Assembly: GCA_905250115.1 (NCBI GenBank)
Contig: CAJNOI010000022.1
Coordinates: 124,001 to 188,000 of the forward strand
DNA length: 64,000 nt
From: Adineta steineri
Lineage: Eukaryota > Rotifera > Eurotatoria > Adinetida > Adinetidae
Reading direction: 5' to 3'
Shown here: positions 1-13,400 of the stretch, piece by piece
Position numbering within the stretch: position 1 is the stretch's first letter
How the letters are laid out: each line of letters starts with the position of its first letter
Position numbers and translations under genes: made by a program
The notes under the pieces: generated by a model
Told to the model about the DNA's origin: nothing
What the model saw: the letters and a program-made list of their open reading frames with translations, nothing else
Databases searched by the model: none

Positions 1-1805
1 CTGTATAGATCATTCCTTTGTTCGCTAATAAAATGGTATTCAAAATCTTTTTCTAAAGCATAAATATGTGAGTTCTTGCCTAATTCGACTTATAATATAA
101 ATGAAACGAAAACAAAAATTTATCAGCGCACTTCATACCTATAAAAACTATTTTATCGGTTTCTCATTTATATAATTATGCTAAATGAACAATGTACTGT
201 AAAGTTAGGAAAAGGAAAAAAGAAAACTTTTCTTTTATCATAATTTCTGATTTATATAATTGTGTTAAATGAACCATTTATTTTAGGTTAGGAAAGAAAA
301 AAAGAAATGTTTTTTTGAACCTATTTATCATTGATAGAAATGTTTATATAAATGATATACATCAATATATTATTATTTTCAAAATGAGAACAATTCTCTG
401 AATATTCATTTATATTATAAGTGGAATTAGATATCTCATGAAGTATGTGTAAGTAGCAAGTATGACTCACTGAGATAATCAAGTTAGTTTATTTTCGTAT
501 TGGTTATGATATACAATAGATAAGTTAGAATTTAATCACTACATTAAATTCCAATAATTAGTCGATTCAAATTTTATTTCGTTTCATGCAGAGGTAAGTT
601 CATTATTCGCTCTGCTCTTCGTTCTCTGTTAATATATGAAGAGAGGAAAAGTACTTTATTTAATTAAATTCAGGCTTTCTATTAATTATATACGATAATG
701 TATCTTCAATATTAATCGTATTGGTTTTAACGATCTCAACAAATATCTGTAATAATTCTGCTGGAAAATGAAGAGATTTCTCTTTTAACAAATGATCTAA
801 TAAATACGATTATTGAATTAATATTTGAAATCAATCGCACAACATTTAATATAGTAATTATTCATAACAGACCAGTGATTCAATACTCGATCTCTTTGAA
901 TTATAATTCTTTTTTGATCGAACAAAAATAGAAGAAGGGTGAATAGTTTTGAAATAATTCCTGATAGAAATTAATTGAAGATTTGTGCTTTACACTAATC
1001 GAAAAAAGAGATGAAACTATATCAAATTGTGTCGACCAGCTTTTTCTCAAAATAAATCCTGAGATCTTCCGCTAGGTTTTCTGCAAACAATCTATTGAGT
1101 TGTGAGAAAATTTTATATATAAGAATCAATGAATACAAGAAATCTGCCGCCGACACCTATAAATTATAGAACTTTTGAAATCAAATAACACAAAGTAATA
1201 CAACTACGTAAATCAAGTCAAATACCATATGAAATGTATCAAGTAATGTATTTTCGATAAAAATCAATAGACTTTCGTTAGTCTAAATGATAAAATTGAA
1301 AAAAGAAAGCTCAATATCAACAGAAGATCAACAATAGCAGTATATACAGTCGCATTAATAGAACATTTAACAGGAGAACTGATTCATATTATAATTCTAA
1401 AAATTGTACTAATTGCTCTGAACAATTTTGTACGATATAATATTTTGTTTTGCTTATATATTAATAAACTTTTGTTTGTTAGGTTTCTTGTACTTGTTTT
1501 TAGTTCGTGTTATTACAAAATAAACTACAAACATTTTATGAATCAAGTCTGCCTATAAAGTTTGTTATCTGTGATATTATTCAACTATTACTGATTGTGA
1601 AAGTGAACAGTCAAATATGTTTCTGTGAATATGTTCATAAGCACTACTTATTAAATAGAATACTATAGGAGGTCAATGATATGTTCGGATCATTTTTCTA
1701 TAGCGGATCTATTCATAGAAACGTGAAATAAAATTTAAATTAATTCAATAATTTTATTGAATGAAATATGATGGCATTAATATAAGATTAGTTGACAACA
1801 AAACT
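1..1805. other. Intergenic, no gene seen
   Basis: AT-rich sequence with stop codons in all frames and no recognisable protein motif. The only structure noted is a short imperfect direct duplication near the left edge, listed separately. The stretch lies downstream of the minus-strand trypsin gene. Confidence 0.6.
163..318. repeat. Imperfect tandem duplication, about 80-bp unit
   Basis: Two adjacent diverged copies, at about 163-237 and 245-318. Both share TTTATATAATT, then TTAAATGAAC or CTAAATGAAC, then GTTAGGAAA followed by an A/G-rich run. It looks like an old local duplication in non-coding DNA. Confidence 0.5.
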
Positions 1806-3026
1806 TTAATTTATTAATGTGATACCACATGTTGATTCTATCCAGCTGCGGTAATATTCAATTTGGGTGTAGACACCTCCTTGACCACAACCGTAACCCT
1901 ATATTAAAAAACGTATTTTGATTAGAATAAAACATCAAATAGATTAGAGGTAAACTACATACCCATGATGTTGCACCAATCAATTGCCATTTATTCTTGG
2001 CATCGTCGAAGACAGTCAATGGACCACCTGAATCACCTTGGCAAGTATCTTTGTTTGGTCCACCAGCACAAACTTGAGTGGTTGGATGTGCCATTGTAGC
2101 ATAAGCTTGACATTCTGTTTTACTCCATATACGTAAGTCAACTTGATAAAGAGGAAGAGGTAATGTTGAAGCACCAGAAGAGAGAGTTCCCCAACCAGTA
2201 GCATATGATGTTTTACCGGCATAGTCAGAACCAGTTGGTGGAACACAGGCGGGCATAACATAATCATCCCATTCGGTTTTGCCTGGTATATAAGCTGATG
2301 TCTACATTGAAAAAATTTCATGTGTAATGACAAATCGTTTTTATTATACAAAAAGAGAAAGAGAAAGAGAAAGGACTTACTTCTAATTCCATAACGGCAA
2401 TATCATTTCGATAGTTTGAGCTACTGTACTGAGCATGTCCTAAGACTCGAAGAACTTTGAATGAACGAGTCCATGATTCCTATAAGTAAATGATAATCAG
2501 TATTATGTATGATTATATATTTTGAATCGAATTTACTTTATTAGTTCGGTGATGAAGACCACATTCAAGTACGTATTTGGATGCAGTTTTGTCAGTTCTG
2601 TTTAAAAGCAAAATTCATAATTATTAAAAATAATTTTTTCTTTCAAACAAAAAGTCAATCTTCAATGTAAATCAACTTACACACAGTGAGCAGCAGTAAC
2701 AACCCATTTTTGATGAACGAGTGTAGCCCCACAAATGTGTCGACCATTGAACAACATTGAACACTATCCATTTGTAAATGAAATGTTTTCAGGGTGACAA
2801 TAATTAAATAGTAAAAAGATATCTTACCATCCATGGCCAATCTCCTTCTTTAGCAACGACACCATTTACAACTTTGCCTGCATGTAAAGGACGTTCACCA
2901 CATGTATTTGCTGGCCACTTCGCAGCTGTCAAACCTTTATAAATAAATGAAACAATTAAAATTAAATTTCATAGATGAAAAAAAGAACTTACCAATACAC
3001 AAGAAAACTATGCTTAGTACTAGCAT
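1806..3026 (-). CDS. Secreted trypsin-like serine protease (S1A)
   Basis: Seven exons joined by GT-AG introns of about 50-80 bp (3026-2993, 2934-2828, 2763-2681, 2597-2537, 2479-2381, 2301-1963, 1898-1806) stay in frame and give 271 aa ending in TAA. The start is the ATG at 3026, which opens a short hydrophobic signal peptide (MLVLSIVFLCIG). A zymogen-like Cys and a VVNG activation site follow. The catalytic triad is complete: TAAHC (His), NDIAVMEL (Asp) and GDSGGP (Ser). The late GYGCGQGGVYTQI motif is typical of the S1 C-terminal strand and helix. These features mark an extracellular chymotrypsin-fold endopeptidase. Substrate preference was not derived. It is an ordinary animal-type gene and looks intact. 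Confidence 0.93.
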
Positions 3027-4585
3027 TGTTATTCTTAAAATTTAATATGATGAAAAGAATGAATATTGTGTGATCAAATGCGCACTATTTATTGTTGTCG
3101 ATTTTTTTTGATTTTATTAAGATAATCATGAATATGCAAATGCGGGAGTGTGTGATTTTTTATCAGATGCTTCTTTTATTATCTTTCTTATGCGCACTTT
3201 TATCAAAATATTATTCTCACATAAGCAAGTAAATATTGTCAATATTGTAACCTTCACAGGATCGAATAGAATGAGTCCGACGCTCGCAAATTTTCGAATT
3301 TGATTATTGATCAATCAAAAAAAAAGTGGATAGTCGCAATGTGAATGGAACTCAAAAACATGAGAAGAATCAGGTAATTCAGAAAAAGGAAAATAGATAA
3401 ATAATAAAATCAATACTATATCGTATCGGTTAATATTAATATTGAGTAGTATTGCTATTACTATATCCCAATAGAGATGAAGGTTACCGTTACCTATAAA
3501 TTACGTTATTAGGTAATCAATAATTAAAAATTCATGTGCTCCTATTATCTATTTCGAAGACTAAAATGAATAGTTATATTTTTGATAGCGACATGCTAGA
3601 GAATTCTGGTTTTTACTAGTGAAGAGATCGTTTATAAATGTATTGGCTATGATTATACCAAACAAAAAATCTTTTAAATGATCTTTCTCACAAAAAATTC
3701 CTTTTTTTTAGATTAAAAATTGTCATTTAACATTATATCAAAAAAAATCTCGAAAGAAACCATTTACATTAACATGCGTTTTTTAAATTTAGATTCTCAT
3801 ACATGATTGCATTAGAACAAATAAGCTAAAAATAGGTCTTTTCAATAAAATCAAAATATTGATGATACATATTCCAAACTCAAGACAGTATCATAGAAAA
3901 AAAGTTTATTTTTAAAAATAACTTTGTCATGATTATTCATCCTAACACACATGGATGTACTATAAAAGAAATACTTTGATATCACATATATTCACAAGGA
4001 TGTAGGCGTTAGTATGCACTCCGTTGTATGATACATTTCTCATGCTTATATTGACCTATATTCACTCTACTCTTACTAGTCTACTTATAGTTACGTACCC
4101 TTATCTTATACGAGCTTTACAGTAATCTGAATGTCATATTTATCTGAAACTTATATGCACAATCATATAAATACGATTAGAAATTACTTTATCATTGGCA
4201 CATTGTTCTGTATATTATAAAACAAAAAAAACGAATTCATGTACTACTTTACCAATCATTTAACTAAATTTCTATTCATTTTATAAAGGATATAACGATT
4301 AGAATATATCAATTTATGAATTAGTAACTCATATATATTTGTATGTATGAGACAAATTAAGAATTATGTATTGAAAATCTTCATAATTATTTATTGAAAG
4401 AAGAATTCAATATGTCAATAAATTTTAACTTCCAAATAATTATATCAAAATTAAACATATCTATCAAATTAATTCATAATTTATTTGTACACACATATTA
4501 AAGAGACGTGAAGAGGAATAAAAATAATTAGTTCAACATAATTTTAAATTCATTTGTCATACGATCAATGTATGAATGTTTTCAT
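3027..4585. other. Intergenic, no gene seen
   Basis: AT-rich, with short random ORFs only. It contains the upstream region of the trypsin gene and the 3' flank of the next minus-strand gene. No repeat or regulatory motif could be supported. Confidence 0.6.
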
Positions 4586-7500
4586 TTAGCCCACAACTGT
4601 GCCTGCACTTGTATCAAATATTAATGTCATATTACTTGTAACGGAATTTGCTCGATCAACTGAATATGTTATACTAGGTCCATTTGAAGATTCTGAAATT
4701 TAGATTCATTTATTTAGTAAACTGGAGAAAAAAAACACGTGAATAAAATGACTCACTTTGCACACCGATTGTTGCTGATACACCTCCATCAGACGCTTGA
4801 AAATATATATACTTGACAATATTAGGCATATTTTCATAGAACACGATTTGAAAGTGATAATATTGATTATTATTGCCGAAATGAGTTGTATAAAATTCAA
4901 ATGTCGTTGTTCGATTAGGTGCTATTCCATCAACGCCATAGTATATATTTTGAGAAGTATGTGATTGAATGTAAAGATCACTCCAATAGCCGAAAGCTGT
5001 CGGAGGTGAAATGCTGCTTTCTGGAAGATTTCCATTACTATATGTATCAGAACATCCACCGAGACAAACAATCTATATTATTTCATATTCAATTCAAACA
5101 TAATTGTTATTTATATCAAATATCTCTAACAACAATATTATATTCTAAGTATTATATATCTATACTATGTATAAATATGTTCAACCATTTACATGATTAC
5201 CTATAAAAGTAAATGATTATTCTACTTACACCATTACTCGAGATAGTAACATTTGAAGTTGAATAATTATACATCGTTATACTGAGAGGTAGATGAACGT
5301 GTGCAACATCATCATCAATAGGAAGGGAACTGAAAACACCGATACCACCAACTAGTTGTACAGCAGGAACAGTACTGCATACACCAGCAGAGCAACTTGT
5401 GTAATTCGAAGAGCATACATAACCAATGGAACCACAATTATTGAAATCAATTTGAATATTGACACATATTCCTGATGGTGCAGGTATATAACCAGAAGAA
5501 CAGGATATTGCTAGAAAACATTTAATTAAGTTAGGTAATTGAATTCGAGTTTCTTGGCTAAAGAATATTTAGGAACATGATTTTTCTTTTAAAATATTTA
5601 AATATTATCACATAATTTGAGCTATAAAACATGGATGTAATAAATCATTGCAAAGGAGAATCAAAAAAATTTAGAATAAATTGTATCAATATTTCAATGT
5701 GTTTAGTCAAGAGTAGAAACTCAGTCCGTACTCAGCTAATTTATAACAAAGAAAAATAGATTGTTCCCAACCATCTAACGATATTTGTATTCTTCATAAT
5801 CAGACACAGGTAACTTTCGCATCTACTCACATTCATAGTTACTCGTGCAGTATTGTTCGTCACATGTTAAATGATGGCAATGCCATTCTTTTTGAATTAT
5901 GATCTCTTGCAAATATAGTTTGGATGTATTGTATATAACATGAACTTATACATCTAACAGTTTCAATGAATTTAAAAAATTCTAATAAAACTATCCTCAA
6001 TATTTCTTTAATTTTTAATGTCTTAATATACGTATCATTAAGAGTACACAAGTATTTGATTCATAAATTTTATTTTCATTAACTCATCCGAATAATATTT
6101 TAATACGTTATACTTAAATAAACATCTAATGATTTTTCATTTTTATGTAGAAAGATTCTGTCTTACTAAAAATTTTCCTTTGATTTATAATGTGAAGCAT
6201 TAAAAAAAGTGTCGAAAGTAAATCAGTAAATTATAACAGGGTATTCCATCAAAATAGCATTACTGTAGTATGACATATCTCGATTATTATAAACTAAAAC
6301 GTTCGTTTTATTTAATAATTGCTTCAATCTACTTGGCGATACTCTCTTTTCTTATAAATATAAATCAGAAGCAAATATAGAGGATCGAAACTGAAATATA
6401 TCTTATAACTTACTTGTGCTGTTGTTAGATGTTGTTGTTGTTATATTAATATAAGCACTACTTGTTGCTGTTGTTGTATTAATAGAAGCGCTGCTTATTG
6501 TTGTATTAATATAAGCACTGCTTGTTGTTGTTGTATTAATAGAAGTACTACCTGTTGTTGTTATATTAATGTAAGCACTACTTATTGTTGTTGTATTAAT
6601 ATAGGCGCTATTGGTTGTTGTTAAAACTGTAAAAAGAAATTTTATACATGAATTTATTGTTTCTATACTTCTACCATTATCGCTCTTTGAAATAAATATT
6701 ACAGCTGTTGTAGCTACAGCTATGAACAACAGAAGTAGTATACTCAAGAGACCAAAGCAAAATGGTGAACAGTACCAACAAGCACATCTAGAAATTCAGA
6801 AAAAATAAAGTTCAGTATAACAATAGTTAAAGATATTTTTTTTATATACCTGTTTTTCCACCAAGATTTAGTTTCTAACTTCTTCTTAAGAGCAATATTA
6901 CTGATTGCTAGTGGTTCATAGTCTATACTAGAATATGTTCTACGCTATTATGAGAAAGAAAAAAATCTAATTAATATGAAATAAATAAATGAAACCAGAA
7001 GTATTACCCTACGAGGAACACTAGTTGAAGGCTCAGAATTAATTGATTCTATCGAAGGACTCGTTGGTGATAAATCATGATATTCAGGATCGATTTGTTG
7101 TGATGTTAGTAACCTAAAATTTTGACGCTCCTATAAAAAATATACGTAACTAGATTTGTATATAAAACAAATGTTTTTGTAACAAATTCTGATATTCACA
7201 AGTAAAGTGACAATTGGTTCACTTACTTAATTGGCTTTCAATTAAACTCTGTGCATATCAAAATCACTGGAAGAAACTTTCTTTTTAAAGTTATTATAAT
7301 GTCTGTATCAATAAATTAAAAATGACAATATTTCGAGTTGCAATGAACTTACACAGCCCTTTCTACTCGTAACTAGAATACCCTTTAGGTTTCAACTCAG
7401 AAAAATATTTTATGAATGATGAGTCATTTTTGAAGAGCTTAAAATAGTTCTTGTAAAAACAATCTAATCATAGGTAGATTTATCTATAAGTTAAATATCA

Positions 7501-8315
7501 AACCGAACTATTGTCACTCTATCCATTGATACATATCATACTATAGACTAAAACTTCATTACAGTGATTATAACTCTAGAAAGAACAGTCTAAGAAAACT
7601 TATCTCTTAACATTTTTTATACACTCTTTCGATTTAAATGATGTTCAATACATACCATTTCATCACGAGATGATTGATTTACTTTCGTTATTTGTACATT
7701 AGACAAATCAAAATCATCCTGTGATAATTCATTCTAGAATTATAAATATATAGTTATTTCCACTAAATCACATGGAAATAGTCAGAAATGTATTGCTCAC
7801 GAGATCTTTTATTTTAATCTAGTTTTCAAATGAATTAAAGTTTATATCAAATTACTTTCAGTCGTTGAACTGTTGTTATTTTAGGTGATACTGTTTGTTG
7901 TTGTGTATGATCATTCTCTTCAGTTTCAACATCTTCTACATTTGATGTATTTTCTGGTGCCACAATCTATATAGTATTAAAACAAAAAATCAAAATCTTT
8001 GCTTTTAAATGGATGTTACATGTTGTTGTTTCTTAAACTTATTGTAAAAACTTTTATTTAAAGGACGATGATCGTCTGTATTGTAATCTAACGATTTTAT
8101 TTGTTCTGACTTTGATCTTCTTACTGTTTTTGTTATGTGAACACCAGAAAAATCAAAGTGTATTTGATTTACTGCTCGAACCGATGATGAAGAATCCTAA
8201 TGCGATAAGATTGAAATTACAATCTTACATTTTACTGATTATCATTGAAACTTACAGCTACATGTTTTCTCAAAAATTTTATTACTCGAGGAGTTTTATT
8301 TTGCGATGTTGCCAT
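4586..8315 (-). CDS. Single-pass membrane protein with Ser/Thr-rich stalk and beta-sandwich ectodomain
   Basis: About eleven exons join in frame. The protein begins MATSQNKTPR (ATG at 8315) and ends DTSAGTVVG (stop 4588-4586). A polar, presumably cytoplasmic N-terminal half carries HFDFSGVHITKTVRR, acidic and Gln-rich stretches. A Cys-rich juxtamembrane segment (CACWYCSPFCFG) follows, then one hydrophobic helix (SILLLLFIAVATTAVIFI, near 6720). Next comes a Thr/Asn/Ser-rich repeat stalk (6418-6612), a Cys-containing linker, and about 200 residues rich in beta strands and N-glycosylation sites (exons about 5510-5230, 5070-4757, 4692-4586). The tail has the look of a nidogen/adhesin-type sandwich domain, but I cannot name the family. 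A 0.9-kb intron separates stalk and ectodomain. The absence of a signal peptide and the internal anchor suggest type II topology. Function is unknown; a surface adhesion role is inference. Confidence 0.7.
6418..6612 (-). repeat. In-frame minisatellite encoding SAYINTTT-type repeats
   Basis: About six imperfect units of 30-36 bp built around the + strand text GTATTAATATAAGCACT and TGTTGTTGTT. They encode repeating Ser-Ala-Tyr-Ile-Asn-Thr-Thr units in the preceding gene. Unit length is a multiple of three, so the coding frame is kept. Confidence 0.8.
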
Positions 8316-9022
8316 TTCTTGTTATTTAAACGCAGTACAGTTCGTAAAAAATAGTTTTAATAACCTTTTCTTTCCGAAAGAAAAGCAATATTTGTAATAT
8401 AATTATATACATAAACTAATAGGTCATCTTTTTTATTTTTTAATTGAAAAAATTCAGAATAGAATGGGCAGAAAGGAATGTTGATTTTGACTATGTTTAG
8501 TTTTGAATGTGATTAATACAAAAAGCATTGTAATGAATTTTTATTAATAAAAACGCAAATTTTATAGGACAAGGCGTATTCATTACCATAAACAAACACA
8601 CGTGAACGAAGTCGAAACAACAAAATACTTCGATGGCAAGAAAACAGAAACGAAAATTATTATATTTTTGGTGATTACATTGCCGACACTAATGAAATGA
8701 AGCCATATTTCAATGTATGCAGACAAGAGAAGTAAATTTGATGGACTATGTAGTTTGTTACTGAATAAATACCGTTATTAGAAGTTATCTATAATAATTT
8801 TCAATATTCAATTATTACTAAATGAAATTCTTATATCTTGAACAGTATTTAAAATTCATTGATCGAATATAATTTATCTACTTGAATTTTTATTATTTTT
8901 CACTGTATGAAGATTAATTTCAGTTCGAATTCTATCTTCTTGTCTACGTGAACTGTTTTTATATAGTTTAGCAACTGAAATATTTATTAACAATATCATT
9001 ACAAAAAAGTATCATCTTGAGA

Positions 9023-9554
9023 TCATATATTTGTATTCTACTAAAACACAAGTAATATTTTACAATTCTTAAGTTAAAAAACAAATTAATATTATTGAAT
9101 TAACCGCAAAAAATCTGTGTTTTATTTATTTGATTGTTATATTCAAAATCAATGTCATTTGTGAAATAATTCAAATAATGTTCATAAATATCTCTTGAAT
9201 TTACATCTCCAATCAATGTAAAATTTTTCATAATAAAATTCTTCTTTATACCACATTGAATTAATGATTTAAANNNNNNNNNNNNNNNNNNNNNNNNNNN
9301 NNNNNNNNNNNNNNNNNNNNNNNNNNNNNNNNNNNNNNNNNNNNNNNNNNNNNNNNNNNNNNNNNNNNNNNNNCAAATTCAAGAGATATTTATGAACATT
9401 ATTTGAATTATTTCACAAATCACATAGATCTTCAATATAATAATCAAATAAATAGAACACAGTATTTTTGTAGCTAATTCAATAATATTTGTTTGTTTTT
9501 TAACTTAAGAATTGTAAAATATTACTTGTGTTTTAGTAGAATATAAATATATGA
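9023..9554. repeat. Large inverted repeat flanking an assembly gap
   Basis: The left arm at about 9023-9204 and the right arm at about 9374-9554 are reverse complements over about 180 bp, at roughly 85-90% identity judged by eye. For example, TTCACAAATGACATTG pairs with the arm containing ATTTCACAAATC. Between them lie about 70 bp of unique sequence and the N run. It could be a foldback/MITE element with a collapsed interior, or a mis-assembled palindrome. Confidence 0.75.
9274..9373. other. Assembly gap (100 N)
   Basis: Exactly 100 N, the conventional placeholder for an unknown-length scaffold join. The true interior of the surrounding inverted repeat is therefore not known. Confidence 0.99.
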
Positions 9555-10460
9555 TATTTAAATTATTGACTAAAGATGTTTGTTATATTTTGTGTTATTA
9601 ATCAGATTAATCTTCTATGTAGTATTTATATTTCAATATATAAAGAGAAATATTTCATTCTTTTTTAATGTTATCATCGCAGTTAAATTTGTAAAATATA
9701 ATAGTTGATAACTATGCAAAGAAGAATATAAATAAAAGAAACAACTAATAACTATTATCTATAGAAGTCGACACCAGATATATTTCTTTCAAAGTGACAA
9801 AGCATTTTGTACACGTCCAAATCAAATTCTAATCTTTTAAATTAGTTTGTTCTATTTGACATTTGTTTTTATACAAGATTTGCTACTGCAAATATATATA
9901 AATAGAGACAAAACAGATATATTTCGTTGATGAAACAAAATCATAGAGAAGAATTATGTATAATCTCATATGAGTGAGTAAAACTAACGATACAAAGGAA
10001 AGAAAAAAGTACATATATGCACGTCATCATATTATTGCTAACGAAAATACGAAAGTAACTAAGTACGTCTGAATTATTATGTACAAAAAAATATTGACGT
10101 CTATAGACATATGTAATCTGTCAAGTACAAAACAATACATTTAGCTAAAATAACGAAACAAAAGAAAAGATGATGTAAATCTGTATTATAGGCGTAGATA
10201 ATATACATGTACATATATAATGATCATTTACTTTCTGTCTAAATAGAAGATATCTGTTTTATGCCTAAATCATATTTACTTTTATACTTGTACTTTTTAT
10301 AATCACATTTAGATATATTAGTTAGTAAGTATTTGTTAAATAACATCATAAAAAATCTGATCGATGGATAAAATATGAGTTTCGAAATTTTTCATCACTT
10401 TCTGATATTAATTCATGAGAATTTTAGATCTATTTTAAATCATATTTTTACATTGGAACA

Positions 10461-13400
10461 ATGACACCTCGTCTTGATGATAATAAATTAGAAAATGAAG
10501 TGAAAGAAAATGAATCAAATATTGAAGATGATAAAGATACATCGAGTAGCATCTCAGTTGAGAGTGATGACATATCAACGGTATCTAATGGAAACCATCG
10601 ATTTACTTGGTTATTAAGAATTCCGTTAATATTATTAAGAAAATTGAAAAATTCATGGAAAAATACATCAGAACATCGATTGAAATTATTCGAAATTTAC
10701 AAGTTTGCTGACAAAATTGATATTTTTTTAATGATTATTGGAATGATTGCTGGTTAGTCGAAATTTCTACTAAAAATTCTAATATCTCTCTTCTTTTTTT
10801 CAGCATTAGTAACCGGTGGTACTAATACAGCAATGTTTTATTTTGCTCACAAAGTACTTGACAATCTCATTCTTATCGACAGTGATAACATAGCAACGAA
10901 GAGCTCACCGCGATCTACAGCTAATTCAGATGGATGGTAAGAATATTGTAGCTTTTCTCGAAATGTTATTTAATTTATTTATTTAGTCAAAACACCTACA
11001 CAACGAGTGAAGAGGATATAGCATCATCATACAGTACTTTACAATCAATTAATATAAAATTTGTTGTCGTTGGTTGTATAAGTATATTTCTTTATTGGGT
11101 AGCATGGGCAAGTTGGATGACTGCAGCTGAAAGACAAATACGACGTATTCGGTAGAGAAAAGAGATGATTTATAATTTGTTTTATATCTGTTAATATATA
11201 GTTATAAACTTTTTCGAAATATTCTGTCTCAAGAAATTGGTTGGTTTGATGTTCATAGTACTGGCGAATTGAACAATCGTCTCACTGATGACTTAGGTAA
11301 ATAACTAATATATTTATTTACTTCTGTTGTTAATGAGTATATTTTTTATTTTATTAGATAAAATTAAAAATGGCATCAAGTATGAAAAACCTTATAAATT
11401 ATATACAGATTTTAATTTATAGGACGCATTTTTTCTAGTGAAAAAGTACCAGATTTTGTAACACTACTTGCAAAAGCAACTGGTGTAATGGTATATGCTT
11501 TGACAGTCGGATGGAAATTGGCACTTGTCTTTTTGTCAGTATCACCTTTAGTTATTCTTATGTATAGAATTACTATTGTAGTAAGTAACTGATTTTATTT
11601 CATGTATATGATGTAATTTGTTTCATTTTCTAGGTAATCGTTAAATACAGTGCTAAGGAAATACAAGCATATGGTCTAGCATCATCGATCGCTGAAGAAG
11701 CACTAAGAAATATTCGAACAGTAACATCATTTCATGGTCAAAAAAAAGAAGAAGAACAGTTAGAATAATCGTTTAATGTATAATTATCGAATGTTTTTTT
11801 TTACATAGATACGGTCAAAATCTTTTCTCAGCAAAGAAAATTGGAATTAGAAAAAGTTTGTACATAGGTTTATGTCAAGGTTTTGGGCAGCTTTTTAGTT
11901 TCTCAGCTATTACATTAACATTTTGGTATGGTTTAAAATTAGTAAAATCTGAATGTCAGGATTATACACCTGGAACATTAATCATCGTATGTTTATTAAT
12001 ATAAAAAATATCTTTTTTTAAACTGCTTTCTCAATTTAGATATTCATTACATGTATGGTATGTTGATTTTGTTTCTTTTTTAATTAAAATAAATTAATCT
12101 ATTACTTAGAATGCAACAACTACAGCAACACAATTTATTCCATTCTTTCAGACATTTGCAGAAGCATCAACTAGCGGAAGTTATGTATTCGAAATGATTG
12201 AACGAGTAAATTGAAGATGATATATTTTATATAATAAAAAATGTTGATCTATATCTTAGAAATCAAAAATTAATGTTTTGGATGATGAAGGAAAGAAATT
12301 AGAAACAATCAAAGGTGATATTGAATTCGAAAATGTAACATTCAGTTATCCTACACGACAAGAATCATGTGTATGTTTATTTATTCTCATTCTAATGACA
12401 AAATTTCTTTTTCTATATTTTAGATTTTGAAAAACTTTTCACTCAAAATACCATCCGGTAAAACAATTGCTTTCATTGGCTCTTCGGGTACTGGTAGTAA
12501 GTACTAATTTTTTCTCCAATAAAAGTATTATATATATGTATATAATTAGAAAGTACTATTATTGAATTGATACAACGTTTTTATGATCCAGATCATGGTG
12601 AAATATTAATTGATGGACATGATATAAGAACATTGAATATTGGTTGGTTTCGTTCACATATTGGAATTGTTAGTCAGGAACCAGTTTTATTTAATGGATC
12701 AATTGAAGAGAATATTCGATTGGGAAAATTAGATGCAACAGATGAAGAAGTTATTGCTGCAGCAAAATTAGCGAATGCACATAATTTCATCATGGATTTT
12801 CCTGAGGTTTGTATCAAATGAAGTTCTTTACCTTTCTTTTCATTAAAATAAATTATATTTAGAATTATAAGACATTAGCAGGTGATACATTGAGTGTGGG
12901 TGAAAAACAACGAGGTTTGAATTATGAAACTAATAGTAGATAGAAAGTTTTTCTTTCTTTCAGTTGCTATTGCTCGTGCACTCATCTCGAATCCAAAAAT
13001 CTTGTTATTAGATGAAGCAACCAGTGCATTAGGTATTATATATATATAGATATCTTTATTTAAAGAGATAGTTAACATGTATATGTAAATAGATTATACA
13101 AGTGGACGAATTGTACAGGATGCACTCGATAATGCAAAACAAGGTCGAACAACAATTGTTATTGCACATCGTCTAAATACTATTCGAAATGCAGATATAA
13201 TTATTGGATTGAATGATGGACAAATAGTTGAATATGGTACACATAACGAATTAATGGGAAAAAAAGGAATTTATTATCAGCTAGTAAATGAACAAGGTGG
13301 AGATGAACTACGAAAATCATCATCTGAACCAGATAGCAAAGAAGAAACTAGAAGAAAACAATCCTATAGTCAAAAAATAGCTGGTAAGTAATTTCATATA

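Larger units (their letters stand above)
8316..10460. other. Intergenic region with gap and inverted repeat
   Basis: No gene was seen. It holds a 100-N gap and a roughly 180-bp-armed inverted repeat, listed separately. The rest is AT-rich sequence between the divergent starts of the membrane-protein gene (minus) and the ABC transporter (plus), so it should contain both promoters. Confidence 0.6.

Noticed and set aside
4919-5206. + strand frame of 95 codons
   Set aside because: Antisense to ectodomain exons that join in frame to the rest of the membrane protein.
6418-6612. Regular repeats resembling a CRISPR array
   Set aside because: Units are imperfect, contiguous and in-frame coding, with no spacers; a protein minisatellite in a eukaryotic gene.
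6611-6808. + strand frame opposite the membrane-protein stalk
   Set aside because: Antisense to a supported exon containing a transmembrane helix; no independent motif.
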